From Moniliella sp. 'wahieum' (Eukaryota; Basidiomycota; Moniliellomycetes; Moniliellales; Moniliellaceae), in the NCBI GenBank assembly GCA_003971905.1, contig RSEE01000051.1:248001-312000 (forward strand): a stretch of 64,000 bases of DNA, in the 5' to 3' direction. This document shows positions 44,401 to 55,426 of the stretch, one piece after another. The position numbers and the translations under genes are program-made. Position 1 is the first letter of the stretch. Every line of letters begins with the position of its first letter. The notes beneath the pieces were generated by a model. That model was given only the letters and a program-made list of their open reading frames with translations, was not told the DNA's origin and made no database searches.

Positions 44401-46433
44401 AGGGGGCGGTCGGGATGTTGGCGATGCTCGCGCCGGATGAAGGCTTGAAGTTCGGCTGTGGCATCACCCTTGGACACCAGGGGTAGCGTCCAGGTATACC
44501 GCGTAAAGTCGTCGACAATGATAAGGGCGTAAGTATGACCCCGCCGCCTTGGCGGGATATGTCAAGGACGTCGAGGTGGAGGAGAGAGAAAGGGCGAATG
44601 GTTCGGATTGGGCGTCCAGTCGTGGCGTGGGGTGGGGCAGTGGCTCTGCTTAATGCGCATGGTGCACAGTGCCACGAGGACCGGACTAAAGCGATGTCGC
44701 CACTGTTGACCCGTTCGAATGCTGGGTCATCCGACGTGAGGGATGAAAGTTGATCTAGAGGTGCATGATTCCATCGGATGTGGGCGTTTTTCACCTTGAC
44801 CAGGGTTGCATCAAGGTTGAGTAGCGAAGTGGCGCTGTTGGCTGTGGCTGTCGTATTGGGCGCCAGAGTAAGGGAATAGCTTGAGTCGGCGGCGAGACGA
44901 AAAGGTTCGCCGTGTCGTCCGAGATAGAGACCATGGCCACCTGGAGGGATCCAGCTGCCAATGCCTGCGATAGATAGATGGTAAGCGCTGAGCAGGTTGG
45001 TCGGGAAGGTGGGGCAGTACAAGCTGCCGGGTAGGTGGATGCGGATAGGGGCTCCGTTCTGGGTTTGAATGTACATAGAGATGGTGCCAATGCCTTCAGT
45101 GTATGCGATCTGTCCGTTTGCCACTGCTATGGGCTCGCGGTGTGGACGAAGATTGATAAACGCACTTCGTTCATTGAATACGGATGGTCTCGCACCTGAA
45201 TCGTGTTGCGCAGGGAGGTTGGCTGGCTTGGGTGGTGTAGTGGCTGCCATAGGGGTTACTGCATGGGCAGATGAGGTGGTCTGGGCTGTCGTAGCCGGCC
45301 GGCTAAAGTGGCCGCCACGTTGGCCACCACGGTGACTTCCTCTGTACCCGCTGCCACCTCGGCCTCGTCCGCGGCCTGTCACCGTACTGCTTGTTTGGCT
45401 GTGCGACGTGGCTTCCGAAGGGGCCGTACTGGAGGGAGCTGGGCTTGAACTGGAGGTACTGCCGTAGTTGGAGCCTTTGAGTTCGCTCACTGCTCGGCGC
45501 AATTCGGCGTAGCTGCTGTTACGATGGAGGTGCAACCACCCCTGATCAGTAACGCCTTTCCGTAGCATCTGTGCTAGACCAATCTCGTCCAGCTTGGACT
45601 TGGACGTCATCTCGTACTGGGTTACCGCCACAGTGAACTCATTCAGGTATTGGCGGCCCGACTTGGTGCCCATTTTGAGAGTGAGAACCTTTATGAGGAT
45701 ATCACAGATCTCAGTGTCTGAAACGGTGCCGTACAAATCACGCAGAGCATGATAGTATGCAGACCCTAGAGCCGGCGTGCCATCGCCGGTGATCTGCTGG
45801 ACGACGTCGGAGTCTATCCACGGGAGTAGAATGTTGGCCAAGTGAGCGTCCAGTTCTGCGTTATACCCGTCCAGGGCCTTGCCCTGTTCCAGATGCTCAC
45901 GCGCTCCAGGGATAATCTGGATACGAGGGAGGAAGATCCGGGTCCATAACCAAAACGAGCTGTTGTTGTGGAAACGCTCGTGGTACGGCACGTTGCTGCG
46001 AGTGGCACTACGGAGGAGCTTGTCGGGAGTCAAAGCCCACGGGTTGTCGTCGACGGCCGGAGTTGACGATAAGGCACCTTCGTTCTTGCTAGCATTGGGT
46101 GGATTCTCACATGATAACATGACAATGGCTTCTGTGGTCGTCTTTTCGCTGTACCCAAGCTTGATACCAGTGTCCTGTAGCTGTTTGAGGGTGATGTGTT
46201 CGGGAAACAATTTGAACATGTTGCGAATGCGGTCGGCGAGGGTGGCGACGTCGTTCGCGGTGTTGTCGGGGCCCACGGGGGTGGGTTGAGGTGTAGGGGT
46301 AGATTCACGCGATGGTGTCAGCGGCGGGGGAGGCGTGGTCAACTCCGACGGGAGTGGTGCTCTCTTCTGCTCCGGCAGTTGGTGAAGTAGGGGTTGAGGA
46401 GTTGAACCAAGACTCCTGAGTCTGAGAGCTCAT
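41322..46433 (-). CDS. Copia Gag-Pol polyprotein
   Basis: The start is probably at 46433 (MSSQTQESWFNSSTP). A frame change near 46345 leads into Gag: NPWALTPDKLL, FWLWTRIFLP, LKMGTKSGRQYLNEF, then an RGG-box (GRGRGRGGSGYRGSHRGG) where a CCHC zinc knuckle would be expected. Protease: HDSGARPSVF. Integrase: HIRWNH and CAPC zinc ligands, LLHLDVLDI, IIVDDFTRYTW, RSDNAPEL and SNGVAERAIR, giving the DDE set. RT: FSADVEAAYLYA, LKKSLYGLHQSG and VHTDDFLVA (His for Tyr in YxDD). RNase H: LHTDASFASD, TAASEYLAM, ELFVDNTAA. A one-base break at a G-run near 44545 divides the frame inside integrase. The frame stays open through the purine tract and stops at 41322, inside the 3' LTR. Confidence 0.93.
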
Positions 46434-46551
46434 GATGCTTGCCATTAGCTTACGCAGTTCGAGCAAGCGCTTGTGGATAGGGCCGGCAGCGGAGGACCGA
46501 AGAGTGTAAGAGTGGAAGGCTCAGGGCTGAGCGTCAAGAGGATTGTAACTC

Positions 46552-46773
46552 TGTAAGACCGGAGGAACCCAAGGGATTGGGTGAAGAACCTCTGGAAATG
46601 TAGAGCAATGCAATCGCGATGGTGGTGGTTAAGGTCTAAGCCTTGTGCCACACCTAGAGACAGGGGTTCAGACAAGCCTGAGTATACACGTGGAGGCTTC
46701 GGAGGACAAATCAGGGGTGAAGGGTGATGAGGCGCCTTGGCCTGCCTAAGTACGGGACCACGGGTCCAAAACA
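46552..46773 (-). repeat. 5' LTR of the copia element
   Basis: Begins TGTAAGACC and ends GGGTCCAAAACA on the plus strand. Contains the extra TGCC near 46743. Confidence 0.92.
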
Positions 46774-47411
46774 TGTCCTCTAACCGGGGCATTTGGAGCT
46801 TGTTTTGGTGGTGCAGGATAGAGGCCGCCATACTTCGCGCTCCAGACCCCATGGGGAATGCATCTGACATGCATCCCACATATGAACGAAAACGGTTTAC
46901 ATCCTGTCTCATTTCCGGTTTTTCCATCGTGCCCACCAAGTATTTACGCGGGCAGTACTAAGCATTATCCTGCCACAAGGTCATTCGGGACACTGGGGCA
47001 CCCCTGGGAATGAAATTGTTATGTGTCAAAGAAGAGAGCTCAAGGGGGAGGAGAGAAGGGGCAAGGGGGAGCACGGCAGGGTGTGGCGGGGGATAGGATG
47101 GCTGCTTTTTGAGGGGGATCCAGGATGGGAGATGGCGAAGCAAGGGGTGCGTTTGGACAACACCCATGCTGGCTGAAGACTGCATGGACCGCCATGAAGC
47201 CCATTCACCTCAGGCGAACGCTGTGAACAGGTCTGAGCTCGATCTGAGCAGGGGCCAGGCTGAGCGGTCACCGATCAACCATGCGCCACACGTCAGAACA
47301 GACGCCAGCTGCAATCAGATGGCCCAGAGATCAGATCGATGCATCAGATGGACACCCGCTGCCACGCACTACGTCACCCGTCATCCCACGCGATCGAGGC
47401 GGGCGAAGACG

Positions 47412-47439
47412 TGATCGATGATCGATGACCGATGGCCGC
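47412..47439. repeat. Heptamer array TGATCGA
   Basis: TGATCGA, TGATCGA, TGACCGA, TGGCCGC in register. Confidence 0.75.
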
Positions 47440-47454
47440 ATGGTCGGCGTGGGA

Positions 47455-47495
47455 CACCGCTCACCGCTCACGGCCACGGGTCAGCGCTCAGCGCT
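47455..47495. repeat. Heptamer arrays CACCGCT and CAGCGCT
   Basis: CACCGCT x2 and CACGGCC, then six bases, then CAGCGCT x2. Confidence 0.75.
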
Positions 47496-47606
47496 CAGCC
47501 GCTGCCGAGTGGCCGCCGGGCGTTTGCACCGACACGCGGCTGTGCCTGAGATGGGAGCGCCCACGCTGAGCGCTGCTGAAGCCATTTGTGAGGGCGTCGT
47601 CATGCA

Positions 47607-47634
47607 ATGCGTCATGCGTCAGGCGTCACGTGCC
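47607..47634. repeat. Heptamer array ATGCGTC
   Basis: ATGCGTC, ATGCGTC, AGGCGTC, ACGTGCC in register, about 180 bp upstream of the presumed ABC transporter start. Confidence 0.8.
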
Positions 47635-47809
47635 GTCTCGTTACCAGCATTGCTCCTCTGCTCCCAGGACATCCTTCGGCCTCACCAGGCCGACGGTGGG
47701 GCGCAGAGGGGAGCCGCGCCAGCCCTCGCTCGCCTCGCTCGCCTCGACCGTCTCCGTCTCCGTCTCCGCCGCCACCACCCCCTCCCCCCCTCCCCCCCTC
47801 CCGCTTCCC

Positions 47810-50800
47810 ATGTCGGCCTCCAGCAGAGGGGGCTGCGGGCCTACCTCCGCCTCCTCTCCTTCCACGCGTCCCGCACCGACCGCCTGCTCATCGGAGGCGG
47901 CACGCTCGCTGCGCTGCTGTGCGGTGCCCCTTGCCCCTCCTCGGCCGCATCCTCGGCAGCCTGGTCGACGGCTTCAACTACGCCGCCTGCCACGAAGGCT
48001 CCGACCCCCACCCGCTTCCCCCCGACCAGCGACATGCCTTTCTCGCCCAGATCTCCCGCCTCATGGCTTTCATGCTGCTCGTCGCCCTCGCCAACTTTAC
48101 CCTCATCTATACCTCGTCCGCCTGCTGGGCTCTCGCCGGCGAGCGCATCGTCCAGCGCTTGCGCGCAGCATACCTCGATGCCCTCCTGCACCAGGAGCTG
48201 GCCTGGTTCGACACGAATTCTCAGGCGGCTGCCGCACCAGCCGCGCTCAGCGCCGAGCTGGACGCTGTCCATGCTGGGCTCAGCGAAAAGGCCGCCCTGG
48301 TCCTCACCTCCTTCCTACCTTACCGCCAGCTCATTGGTTGCCATCATCACTCTGCCCTCCCTTGCAGGCCCACTGCTTCTGATTGTGCCCGTCATCATTC
48401 TCGCCTCCACCGTTGGTGCTTCCCAGGTTGCTCGTGCCACCGACCAAGGTGCCGCCCACCTGGCTGCCGCTGCTGCTCTGGCAGGCGAGGCTCTTGTCCA
48501 CCTCCCCACCGTTCGTGTATTTGGCATCGAATCGGAGCTCGGGACCAAGTACCGCCAGTATTTAGCCCAGGCTCGCGCTTCGGGCGCACGCAAAGCGTTC
48601 GCCGCCGCCGCCACCATGGGCTCCCTCTTTGGCCTGACGTACGGTGCGAATGCGGCTGCCTTTTGGGCAGGCTCTCGGATCATAGCCCACGCCTCGACCG
48701 GTGTGCGATGGGGCGGACAAAGCTGGCTCAAGGACACACCTGGATCCTCCGGCGGGGCTGGATCGGTCTATACAGTGATCTTTCTGTTGCTGGACTCTGG
48801 TCTGGTTGCTGGTGCAGCGACCCCCCACTTGCAATCGTTTGCCCAGGCTGCTGCGGCTGGCCGACGCTTGTTCTCCGTCTTGGATCGCAAAAGTAAGATT
48901 GACCCTCGCGCGCCCTGGAGCCACGACTTGCCATTCCAAGATGAGCCCGAAACCGCGCCTGAGACCGACCCTAGCGTCTACTATTGGCCTCGAATCACCA
49001 CTCTCGACTGTGGCGGGCTGGACATCAAGTTTGAATCGGTCTCCTTTGCCTACCCGACTCGACCGGAGGTCGCCAGCCTGGATCGGTTGTCTCTTACCAT
49101 CCCCGCCGGCAAAGTAATGGGCATCGTTGGCCCATCTGGCAGTGGTAAGTCCACCTTGACCAAGTTGGCCTGTAGATTGTACGACCCCACCCCACTCCCC
49201 GACCCGACTTCAGAGGACAGCCCACTGGCTGCTCGGGGTGGGAGAGTGTGCCTTGGTGATATGGACCTGCAACGTCTCCACCCACGATGGGTGCGGGCCC
49301 AGATCGGGGTTGTGCCCCAAGAGCCTCGTTTGACAGGAGATACCGTCTTCCAAGCGATCGCTGCGGGCTTGTTTGGCTCCACGTGGTTCGATCCCGATGC
49401 GGATGCGGACGTGTTTGCGTCGGGAGCTTGGGTTGGTCCAGGCCGTGGCACGGGCGAGCACGCACGTTTAATGGACCTTGGCCCCTTGAGTCAGAGCCGG
49501 ATCGAGTCTGTCCTATACGGTACGCTAGCAGGGGACTTGGACGAACAGTCCATGTCAGCTTGCTTGCGACTCGTCTCGAGGGGAAGCATTACCCTCACCC
49601 CTCTCTCCTGCCCTCGATTGCTTTTGCCCGCTCTGTCGCGCATGGTTCAGATGGTCCGCACCGCAGCCGACATGGCGGACGCTACCGAATTCATTGCCGC
49701 TCTCCCATTGGAGCTCTCTTCGCCAATCGGAGAAGGCGGCTCGGCGTTAAGCGGCGGACAGAAGATGCGCCTGGCCATCGCTCGCGCTGTCGTCAAGAAC
49801 CCACGCGTATTGATCTGTGACGAGTTTACCGCCGCGCTCGACAGTGGCGCCGAGCAATCCGTCTTGGCTGCTCTGGCCACAGCTGGGAAAGGGAAAACTA
49901 CCGTCATCATCGCTCACCGTTTGGCTACTGTCAAAGCTGCTGATGCGATCGTGGTGATGCAACAGGGCAAGGTAGTCGAACAGGGTACCCACTCGGAGCT
50001 CATTGCCCGGGGGGGGTGTACAGTGGCCTGGCTCTCGCTCAGAACCTGACTGGATCACAGGCGCCTCATGTTGCCGCTTCCACCGGCACTCATGTCTCTC
50101 CCCCAGTGGACCCAGCGCCTGAAGCCGAGACCGCTCAACGGCTCAGCCCCAAGATGCTAAGCCCTCAGACTGGACTTGTCTCCCTACCCAAACCTTCTGG
50201 TGAGGACGGGCCTGCTGCCACCACACCGGTCCCCCCTTCGCTACGAGGAAACTGCTGCGACTGGTGGAAACTCCCCGAGAGCGACTACTTCTGGCCGCTG
50301 GTTTGACCTGTGCGGCCGTGGTAGGTGCGACGTACAGTTTCGAGGCCTGGGTGTTTGGCCATATGATTGGCGCGCTCAATCCGTGTCGGTCGCAAGAGTC
50401 AATGTTGGCTGCTGGACAACACTATGCTACTCTGTTTGCCTTTTTGAGTCTGGGCGCCTTTTTGGCCCACACAGGCTCCGGCACTCTGTTTGGCGCACTG
50501 GCCGAGCGCATCCTCTACAAACTTCGGGGCAAGGTATTTGACTCTCTGTTGTCCCTGCCAATCGACTGGTTCGAGGAGGAAAACCCGGGGCCAAGTGAAG
50601 AGGTGGGAATGGCCAAGGCTCAGACTACGTCGGACGAAGTACGAACGCCGTCAGGCCTGGTCGCCTCGCTCGCTAAGGATACTGCTGCATTGGGGGGACT
50701 GACCTCGAGCGTACTAGGCACGCTCAGCGCTACGATCATCAACTTGTTCCTTGGCACGGTACTTGGCTTCTTTGTCTCGCCCTACTTGGCCATTGGACTA

Positions 50801-52070
50801 GTGTGGCCATTCCGCCGCTCTTAGCGGCCGGGTACGTACGTCTGCGTGTTGCCGCCGAGTTTCAGAAACTGCATGCCAAGGCGTACGCGGGCGCAGCAGC
50901 AATCGCCACCGACGCCATCCGCTCCATCGCTACCATCCAAGTATTGGCGGCCGAAACGGATGGGGGGATAGACATGCAGTGGCGCTGCGCGCACCCTACG
51001 CCGCAACTCAAGCGCACATCTTGCGGGGTACACTGTGGCTTGCCACCTCCCTCTCGGCGCCGTATGCGGTGTATGCGTACGCGTACTATTTCGGTTCGCG
51101 TGCTGTCGCGTCAGGCGCGGTGACGGCAACTCAATTTTTGTCGTGCTACCTGCGCTGCTGTTTTCGGCGCAAAGCGGGAGGTCAGCTGCTTTCGTTTGCG
51201 GGCGAGTTTGCTTCGGCTCATCATTCGGCCCGCCGCGTATTTACCATGCTGGACGATGTCGCTCACCGGAAACAAATCGAGTCGTCGCGGCAGGAACGGG
51301 ACGAGGAAGCGTATGCGGGCGAACAAGGTCCCGAGTGTCCTGACGGTCCCCTCTCAGTCACCTTGGACGACATTTCGTTCACCTACCCCGGTCGGGTGGA
51401 TGCGGCACTGAGTCGGGTATCGCTGCACATTGCACCTGGCCAATTTGCTGCGCTGGTCGGTCCCAGTGGCAGCGGCAAGACGACGGCCATGCAGCTGATT
51501 ACGGGACTACGACGACCGTCATCAGGAGTTGTGCTGGTGGGAGGCGAACCGCCTGCAGCAGGCAACGGGGAGGTAGCGTTGGTAGCGCAAGAACCTGCCT
51601 TGTTTGCCGGTACGGTCGCGTGGAACGTCGGTCTCGGTCGAGCTGGTGCGACCCAGGAGGAGATCCAAGACGCGTGTCAACAGGCTGGCGTGCACAGTGT
51701 GATTGTTTCCCTTCCGCAGGGGTACGCGACGGACGTTGGGCCAGGCGGATCTTCGCTCTCGGGCGGACAGCGGCAGCGCTTGGCCTTGGCTCGTGCCCTG
51801 GTCCGCCATAGCCGATTACTCTTGTTGGACGAATCGACGTCGGCGTTGGATGCTCAGTCGGAAGCGTTCGTTTCGGACGTGGTGGCTAAACTGGCACAAG
51901 AAGGTCGATGTACAGTCTTGGCTATTGCTCATCGTCTTAAGACCATCACCGAGGCCCAGACCATCTACTTTTTCGATCATGGTCACCTTGTCGCATCTGG
52001 CGACCATAAACACTTGATCCAACGCTCAGATCGGTTCCGACAGATGGCGACCCACCAGAGCTTGTTGTGA
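47810..52070 (+). CDS. ABCB-type full ABC transporter (MDR/Ste6-like)
   Basis: ATP-driven exporter with layout TMD1-NBD1-TMD2-NBD2, about 1400 residues. The start at 47810 (MSASSRG) is followed by a one-base slip into LRAYLRLLSFHASRTDRLLIGGG. TMD1 includes LLGRILGSLVDGFNY and FDTNSQAAA. NBD1 has Walker A GPSGSGKST, Q-loop VVPQEP, signature ALSGGQKMRLAIARA, Walker B VLICDEFTAALD and switch His IIAHRLATV. TMD2 includes YSFEAWVFGHMIGALN and LPIDWFEEEN, the latter matching the second-half SLPIxWFDxxxN element. NBD2 has GPSGSGKTT, VAQEPALFAGTV, SSLSGGQRQRLALARAL, LLLLDESTSALD and AIAHRL, ending at 52070. Both ATP sites look competent. NBD1 has a long insertion (about 49340-49660), which may include an unspliced intron. 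Breaks near 47830, 48310, 50015, 50270, 50810, 50965 and 51150. The substrate cannot be predicted; the pheromone exporter Ste6 is one candidate. Confidence 0.92.
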
Positions 52071-52844
52071 ACCCGGTGGAACTGCAGATTGATTCCCACC
52101 CACGTCGTCCGTCTCGTCTCGTCTCTTGAATCGATCATCGTGGCCCTGTTCATCGTTTCTTTTGACCCTGCGGCACCACTTCCACAGCCCACGGACCGTA
52201 CGGCTGCGACTACGACTACGACGGCGACTGCGACGTGCGAACGTTGCTCCCTCCCGCCAAGCTTCAAGAGCAAGGGTCAGATAAATTGATGTACCCACGT
52301 CTCACGTCCCACGTCCCTCGTACCTGTACCTACCTGCTTGATGTTCGATGCCTTCTTGAGCGTGTTCAACGCTGAACGTTGACCAGGCCCTATTTATTCT
52401 CTTGATGGGGTACATAAGATGTGCTGTTTTGTCGTGCTCTGTAGTATAATCTTCTTTGTAGTATAATCGAGACCCGCGGGAACTTGTGTTCCCTCCCTCT
52501 CATGTAGGACTTTGCTTGCTTCGCCTGCCGACCGAGACTCGGCGCAGGCGAGGGGGAAAGAAGAGGGGAGGTGGCGATTCAGCGAGAGGGATGGCGTTGC
52601 GTCGAGTGGTGCTGGTGGTGGGGCGGCACAGCCAAGGCGTGAACTTCATGCTGAGGTGGGGGCGGGTGGGCTCGGGTGGGCTCGGGTGGACTGGGAGTGG
52701 TGCTTCGAGCTTCGGTCCACTTACATAACCATGCCCAGCTGGCTGGCAGGTGGGTTTCGCTTCCGGCTTCGGGCCCTGAAGCTTCAGGTGAAGCCTGAGC
52801 CTCAGGAGCTTCGGACGCACAGCACCACCACCACCACGCCCGCC
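52071..52844. other. Spacer between ABC transporter and SHE9
   Basis: About 770 bases. Contains a period-7 run CCCACGT, CTCACGT, CCCACGT, CCCTCGT (52294-52321), a degenerate run at 52365-52385 and a perfect 14-bp palindrome CCTGAAGCTTCAGG (52775-52788). No gene recognised. Confidence 0.5.
52294..52321. repeat. Heptamer array CCCACGT
   Basis: Four 7-bp units in register, CCCACGT / CTCACGT / CCCACGT / CCCTCGT. Confidence 0.8.
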
Positions 52845-54538
52845 ATGCTCGCCTGGTCTTGTGCGGTGCGCTCCCCCGCTGCCCGAGCACCCCTCCCACG
52901 TGTTCTGGCGCTGGGGCTGGGCCAGCGTTGAGGTTGGGGTTGGGGTTGGGGTTGGAGTTGGGGTTGCCTCGGCGGCCTCGGTTGGCATCGGCCGCGCTCG
53001 TCCCCGCCCCCCTCGCCGGTCGCTGGCGCACACCCATGTCGGGATACCAGCCACGCCTGGCCTTGTCCACTTCCACACGCACCTTTGACCTGCCAGGAAG
53101 GACGCCTCCTCCCAAGGACATCCCCGACGACTCTACGCCCATTGCTTTGGGTCCCGGTCCCGCCGGGGAGGAAGATACTGTGCCTCAGGCGGGCATTCCT
53201 TCCCCTTCATCTTCTCCTTCATATTCATCTTCATCTTCTCCATCAGCTTCATTCTCGACCTCCGCTTCTGAATCTGTCCCTCCAAACTCTGAGAAGGACA
53301 TGCCTGTCTCTTCACAGGCAAACAGCCAACACGATCCTCCGAAACCATCCACTTTACACCAGGCACCTTCTTCTCCACCGTCTTCATCTACTTCCTCTTC
53401 CACCTCTTCCCCGCCCTCCCCGCACCCACACGGATCCGCATCCGAATACGTCTCTCACCTGCGTGAGCAATTCAACGACCAAACGACAGTGTGGAAGGAC
53501 AAGGCATCGAAGCGTGCCCACGCCAAGTTGATCGAGCTCAAGGACCGTGCCAAGGAACTGGCGCATCGCTGGAACGCCTTGTCAGGCTACGAAGACATTG
53601 AGCGACTGAAATCGGCGGTAGCCACATTGGGTAAGTAGGGTGTGCACCCACGCTTTTTTTGTGTGCTGGCTCACCTCCACTGCGTTTTCAGATTGCGTAC
53701 TGACCTCCCCCTGCCTCCTCTTCTCCACAGAACAAGAGCTACATCACCACCGCTCTACCCTCCAAGACAAGCGAAACGCCTACGTCGCCTCAGTCTCGGA
53801 GCGCAGTGCATCCCAGCGGCAACTCTCGGATCTGCTCGGGCGCAAGTCGAGTTGGACCGAAAAGATTTGGCCACCTACACCTCGCTCCTGCACAGCGAGC
53901 ACAGCCAGTCCCGTGACGAAAAGCAAGCTGAGAGCGCGTACAATGACGCGGAGATGGCGGTGCAAGAAGCGTTTGATGAGCTTATGCGCGCCATCTCGCA
54001 ACGCTACCATGAAGAACACATTTGGTCCGACCGCATGCGTCTCCTCTCCACCTGGGGGAGTGTAGCGATCGCTGTGCTGAATGCGTTCATCTTTATTATG
54101 GCCCTGTTGGTGGTGGAGCCGTACAAGCGACGCAAGTTGGCCAACACACTCGAGTCCCGCCTGCTCGAGGGCGAACAACTCAATGCCGAGCGCATGGCTT
54201 TGGTGATTGAAAGCTTCGAGAAACAGATTCGTGATCTTCGCTTATCCATCGAGACGTTGGATGGCGACTTGCACGAAACCTATCCTGCTTCTCCCGAACC
54301 TCTGCTGGTCATGCAAGAAGCGGACCTCCTGGACCCGGCGGTACAACAAACCGAAGAGGAGGACGGGAGATCCTGCTCACCCCGGGACCTACTGACTCTA
54401 CCCAGTTCCAACGGATACGCTCCCGTGCAGGACACACAGTTTTCCCAAGCTTGGGAAAAGCACAGCGAGCTCGCTGTGGCAGGCGTGGTGGGCGCCTTGG
54501 TCGCTTTGCTGGGAATGGCGGTCGGTCAGATGGGATAA
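52845..54538 (+). CDS. SHE9: Mitochondrial inner-membrane protein SHE9/MDM33
   Basis: Inner-membrane protein involved in mitochondrial shape and fission-like remodelling. The start at 52845 gives a typical presequence (MLAWSCAVRSPAARAPLPRVL). A one-base slip in the TTGGGG repeat leads to LGLPRRPRLASAALVPAPLAGRW and a Ser/Pro-rich linker. The conserved domain starts ASEYVSHLREQFNDQTTVW with the coiled coil AHAKLIELKDRAKELAHRWNALSGYEDIERLK. The intron (53631-53730) joins ATL to EQELHHHRSTLQDKRNAYV. Then come the second coil SERSASQRQLSDLLGRKSSW, AEMAVQEAFDELMRAISQRYHEEHIWSD, TM1 STWGSVAIAVLNAFIFIMALLVVEPYKRRK and C-terminal TM2 LAVAGVVGALVALLGMAVGQ. Two one-base deletions; restored length 531 residues. 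The stop sits 5 bp before the TTTGC satellite. Confidence 0.93.
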
Positions 54539-54543
54539 GCCGA

Positions 54544-54988
54544 CTTTGCTTTGCTTGCTTTGCTTTGCTTTGCTTTGCTTTGCTTTGCTTTGCTTTGCTT
54601 GCTTTGCTTTGCTTTGCTTTGCTTTGCTTTGCTTTGCTTTGTTGCTTTGCTTGCTTTGCTTTGCTTTGCTTTGCTTTGCTTTGCTTTGCTTTGCTTTGCT
54701 TTGCTTTGTGCTTTGCTTTGCTTTGCTTTGCTTTGCTTTGCTTTGCTTTGCTTTGCTTTGCTTTGCTTTGCTTTGCTTTGCTTTGCTTTGCTTTGCTTGC
54801 TTTGCTTTGCTTTGCTTTGCTTTGCTTTGCTTTGCTTTGCTTGCTTTGCTTTGCTTTGCTTTGCTTTGCTTTGCTTTGCTTTGCTTTGCTTTGCTTTGCT
54901 TTGCTTTGCTTGCTTTGCTTTGCTTGCTTTGCTTTGCTTTGCTTTGCTTTGCTTTGCTTTGCTTTGCTTTGCTTTGCTTTGCTTTGCT
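54544..54988. repeat. TTTGC pentanucleotide microsatellite, about 445 bp
   Basis: Some 85-90 tandem copies of TTTGC with about ten interruptions where one T or a few bases are missing (GCTTGC instead of GCTTTGC). The unit contains no stop in any frame, so all three plus-strand frames and two minus-strand frames run open across it (CFALL and AKQSK repeats). These frames are products of the repeat, not genes. It starts 5 bp after the SHE9 stop and is probably transcribed in its 3'UTR. Confidence 0.98.
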
Positions 54989-55426
54989 GGTTCTGGCGTA
55001 CGCTGGTTGGTGTGCCTTTGCACTCGCTCCCAAGTTTACTGTTTCACCATTCAATCATTTGCCGGTCGTTACCTCTGCCATCACCCTCATCATCCATAAT
55101 GTTGCCCCCCATCCCTTTGTTGAGAGCAGCTAGCAGCTAGCAGCTATATCGTACCTACAAATCTATGCATGGGTTAAGGGACACCAGAGGCACAGTCCAA
55201 GTTCAAACCCAATTTTGGCTTGGGAGACTGGGGAGGATACCCATCCTGCCCGCATTTGGCCAGAGCGGGTTAGTTTGGGGCAAGGTGATACCGACTAGGT
55301 CGCGGTTCTGGGGCGTAAAAAAGATGGGCTAGAGCAAGGACAAGTAGATTGAAGAGATGTTGAATGGAAAAGAAGAAGCAATCCAAAACACGGCCAACAG
55401 CATGGGATCGGCTACTAGATTAGGAG
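54989..55426. other. Convergent spacer after the satellite
   Basis: Contains GCAGCTA x3 (55126-55146), a period-7 array. No gene seen. Confidence 0.55.
55126..55146. repeat. Heptamer array GCAGCTA x3
   Basis: Perfect tandem of a 7-bp unit with a GCTAGC palindrome across unit borders. Confidence 0.88.

Larger units (their letters stand above)
41206..46773 (-). mobile_element. Ty1/copia-type LTR retrotransposon, nearly complete
   Basis: Two direct repeats of about 212-222 bp (41206-41422 and 46552-46773) flank a gag-pol region on the minus strand. The repeats are almost identical; the main difference is a 4-nt TGCC insertion in the right copy. Outside them the sequence CATGT occurs on both sides (41201-41205 and 46772-46776), a 5-bp target duplication, although the right copy overlaps the last bases assigned to the LTR. 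A G-run purine tract precedes the 3' LTR (revcomp of 41421-41430). Domain order gag, protease, integrase, RT, RNase H is that of Pseudoviridae/copia. High LTR identity and intact domains suggest recent insertion. The insertion point is the last codons of the aldo/keto reductase. Confidence 0.95.
46774..47809. other. Spacer between the retrotransposon and the ABC transporter
   Basis: About 1 kb. The first bases (CCTCTAACC onward) are the displaced 3' flank of the aldo/keto reductase gene. Period-7 arrays cluster at 47412-47439, 47455-47495 and 47607-47634. No independent gene seen. Confidence 0.5.

Noticed and set aside
54398-55140. Long open frames of up to 229 codons over 54398-55140 on both strands
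   Set aside because: They only translate the stop-free TTTGC repeat (CFALL and AKQSK repeats) and overlap the SHE9 end.
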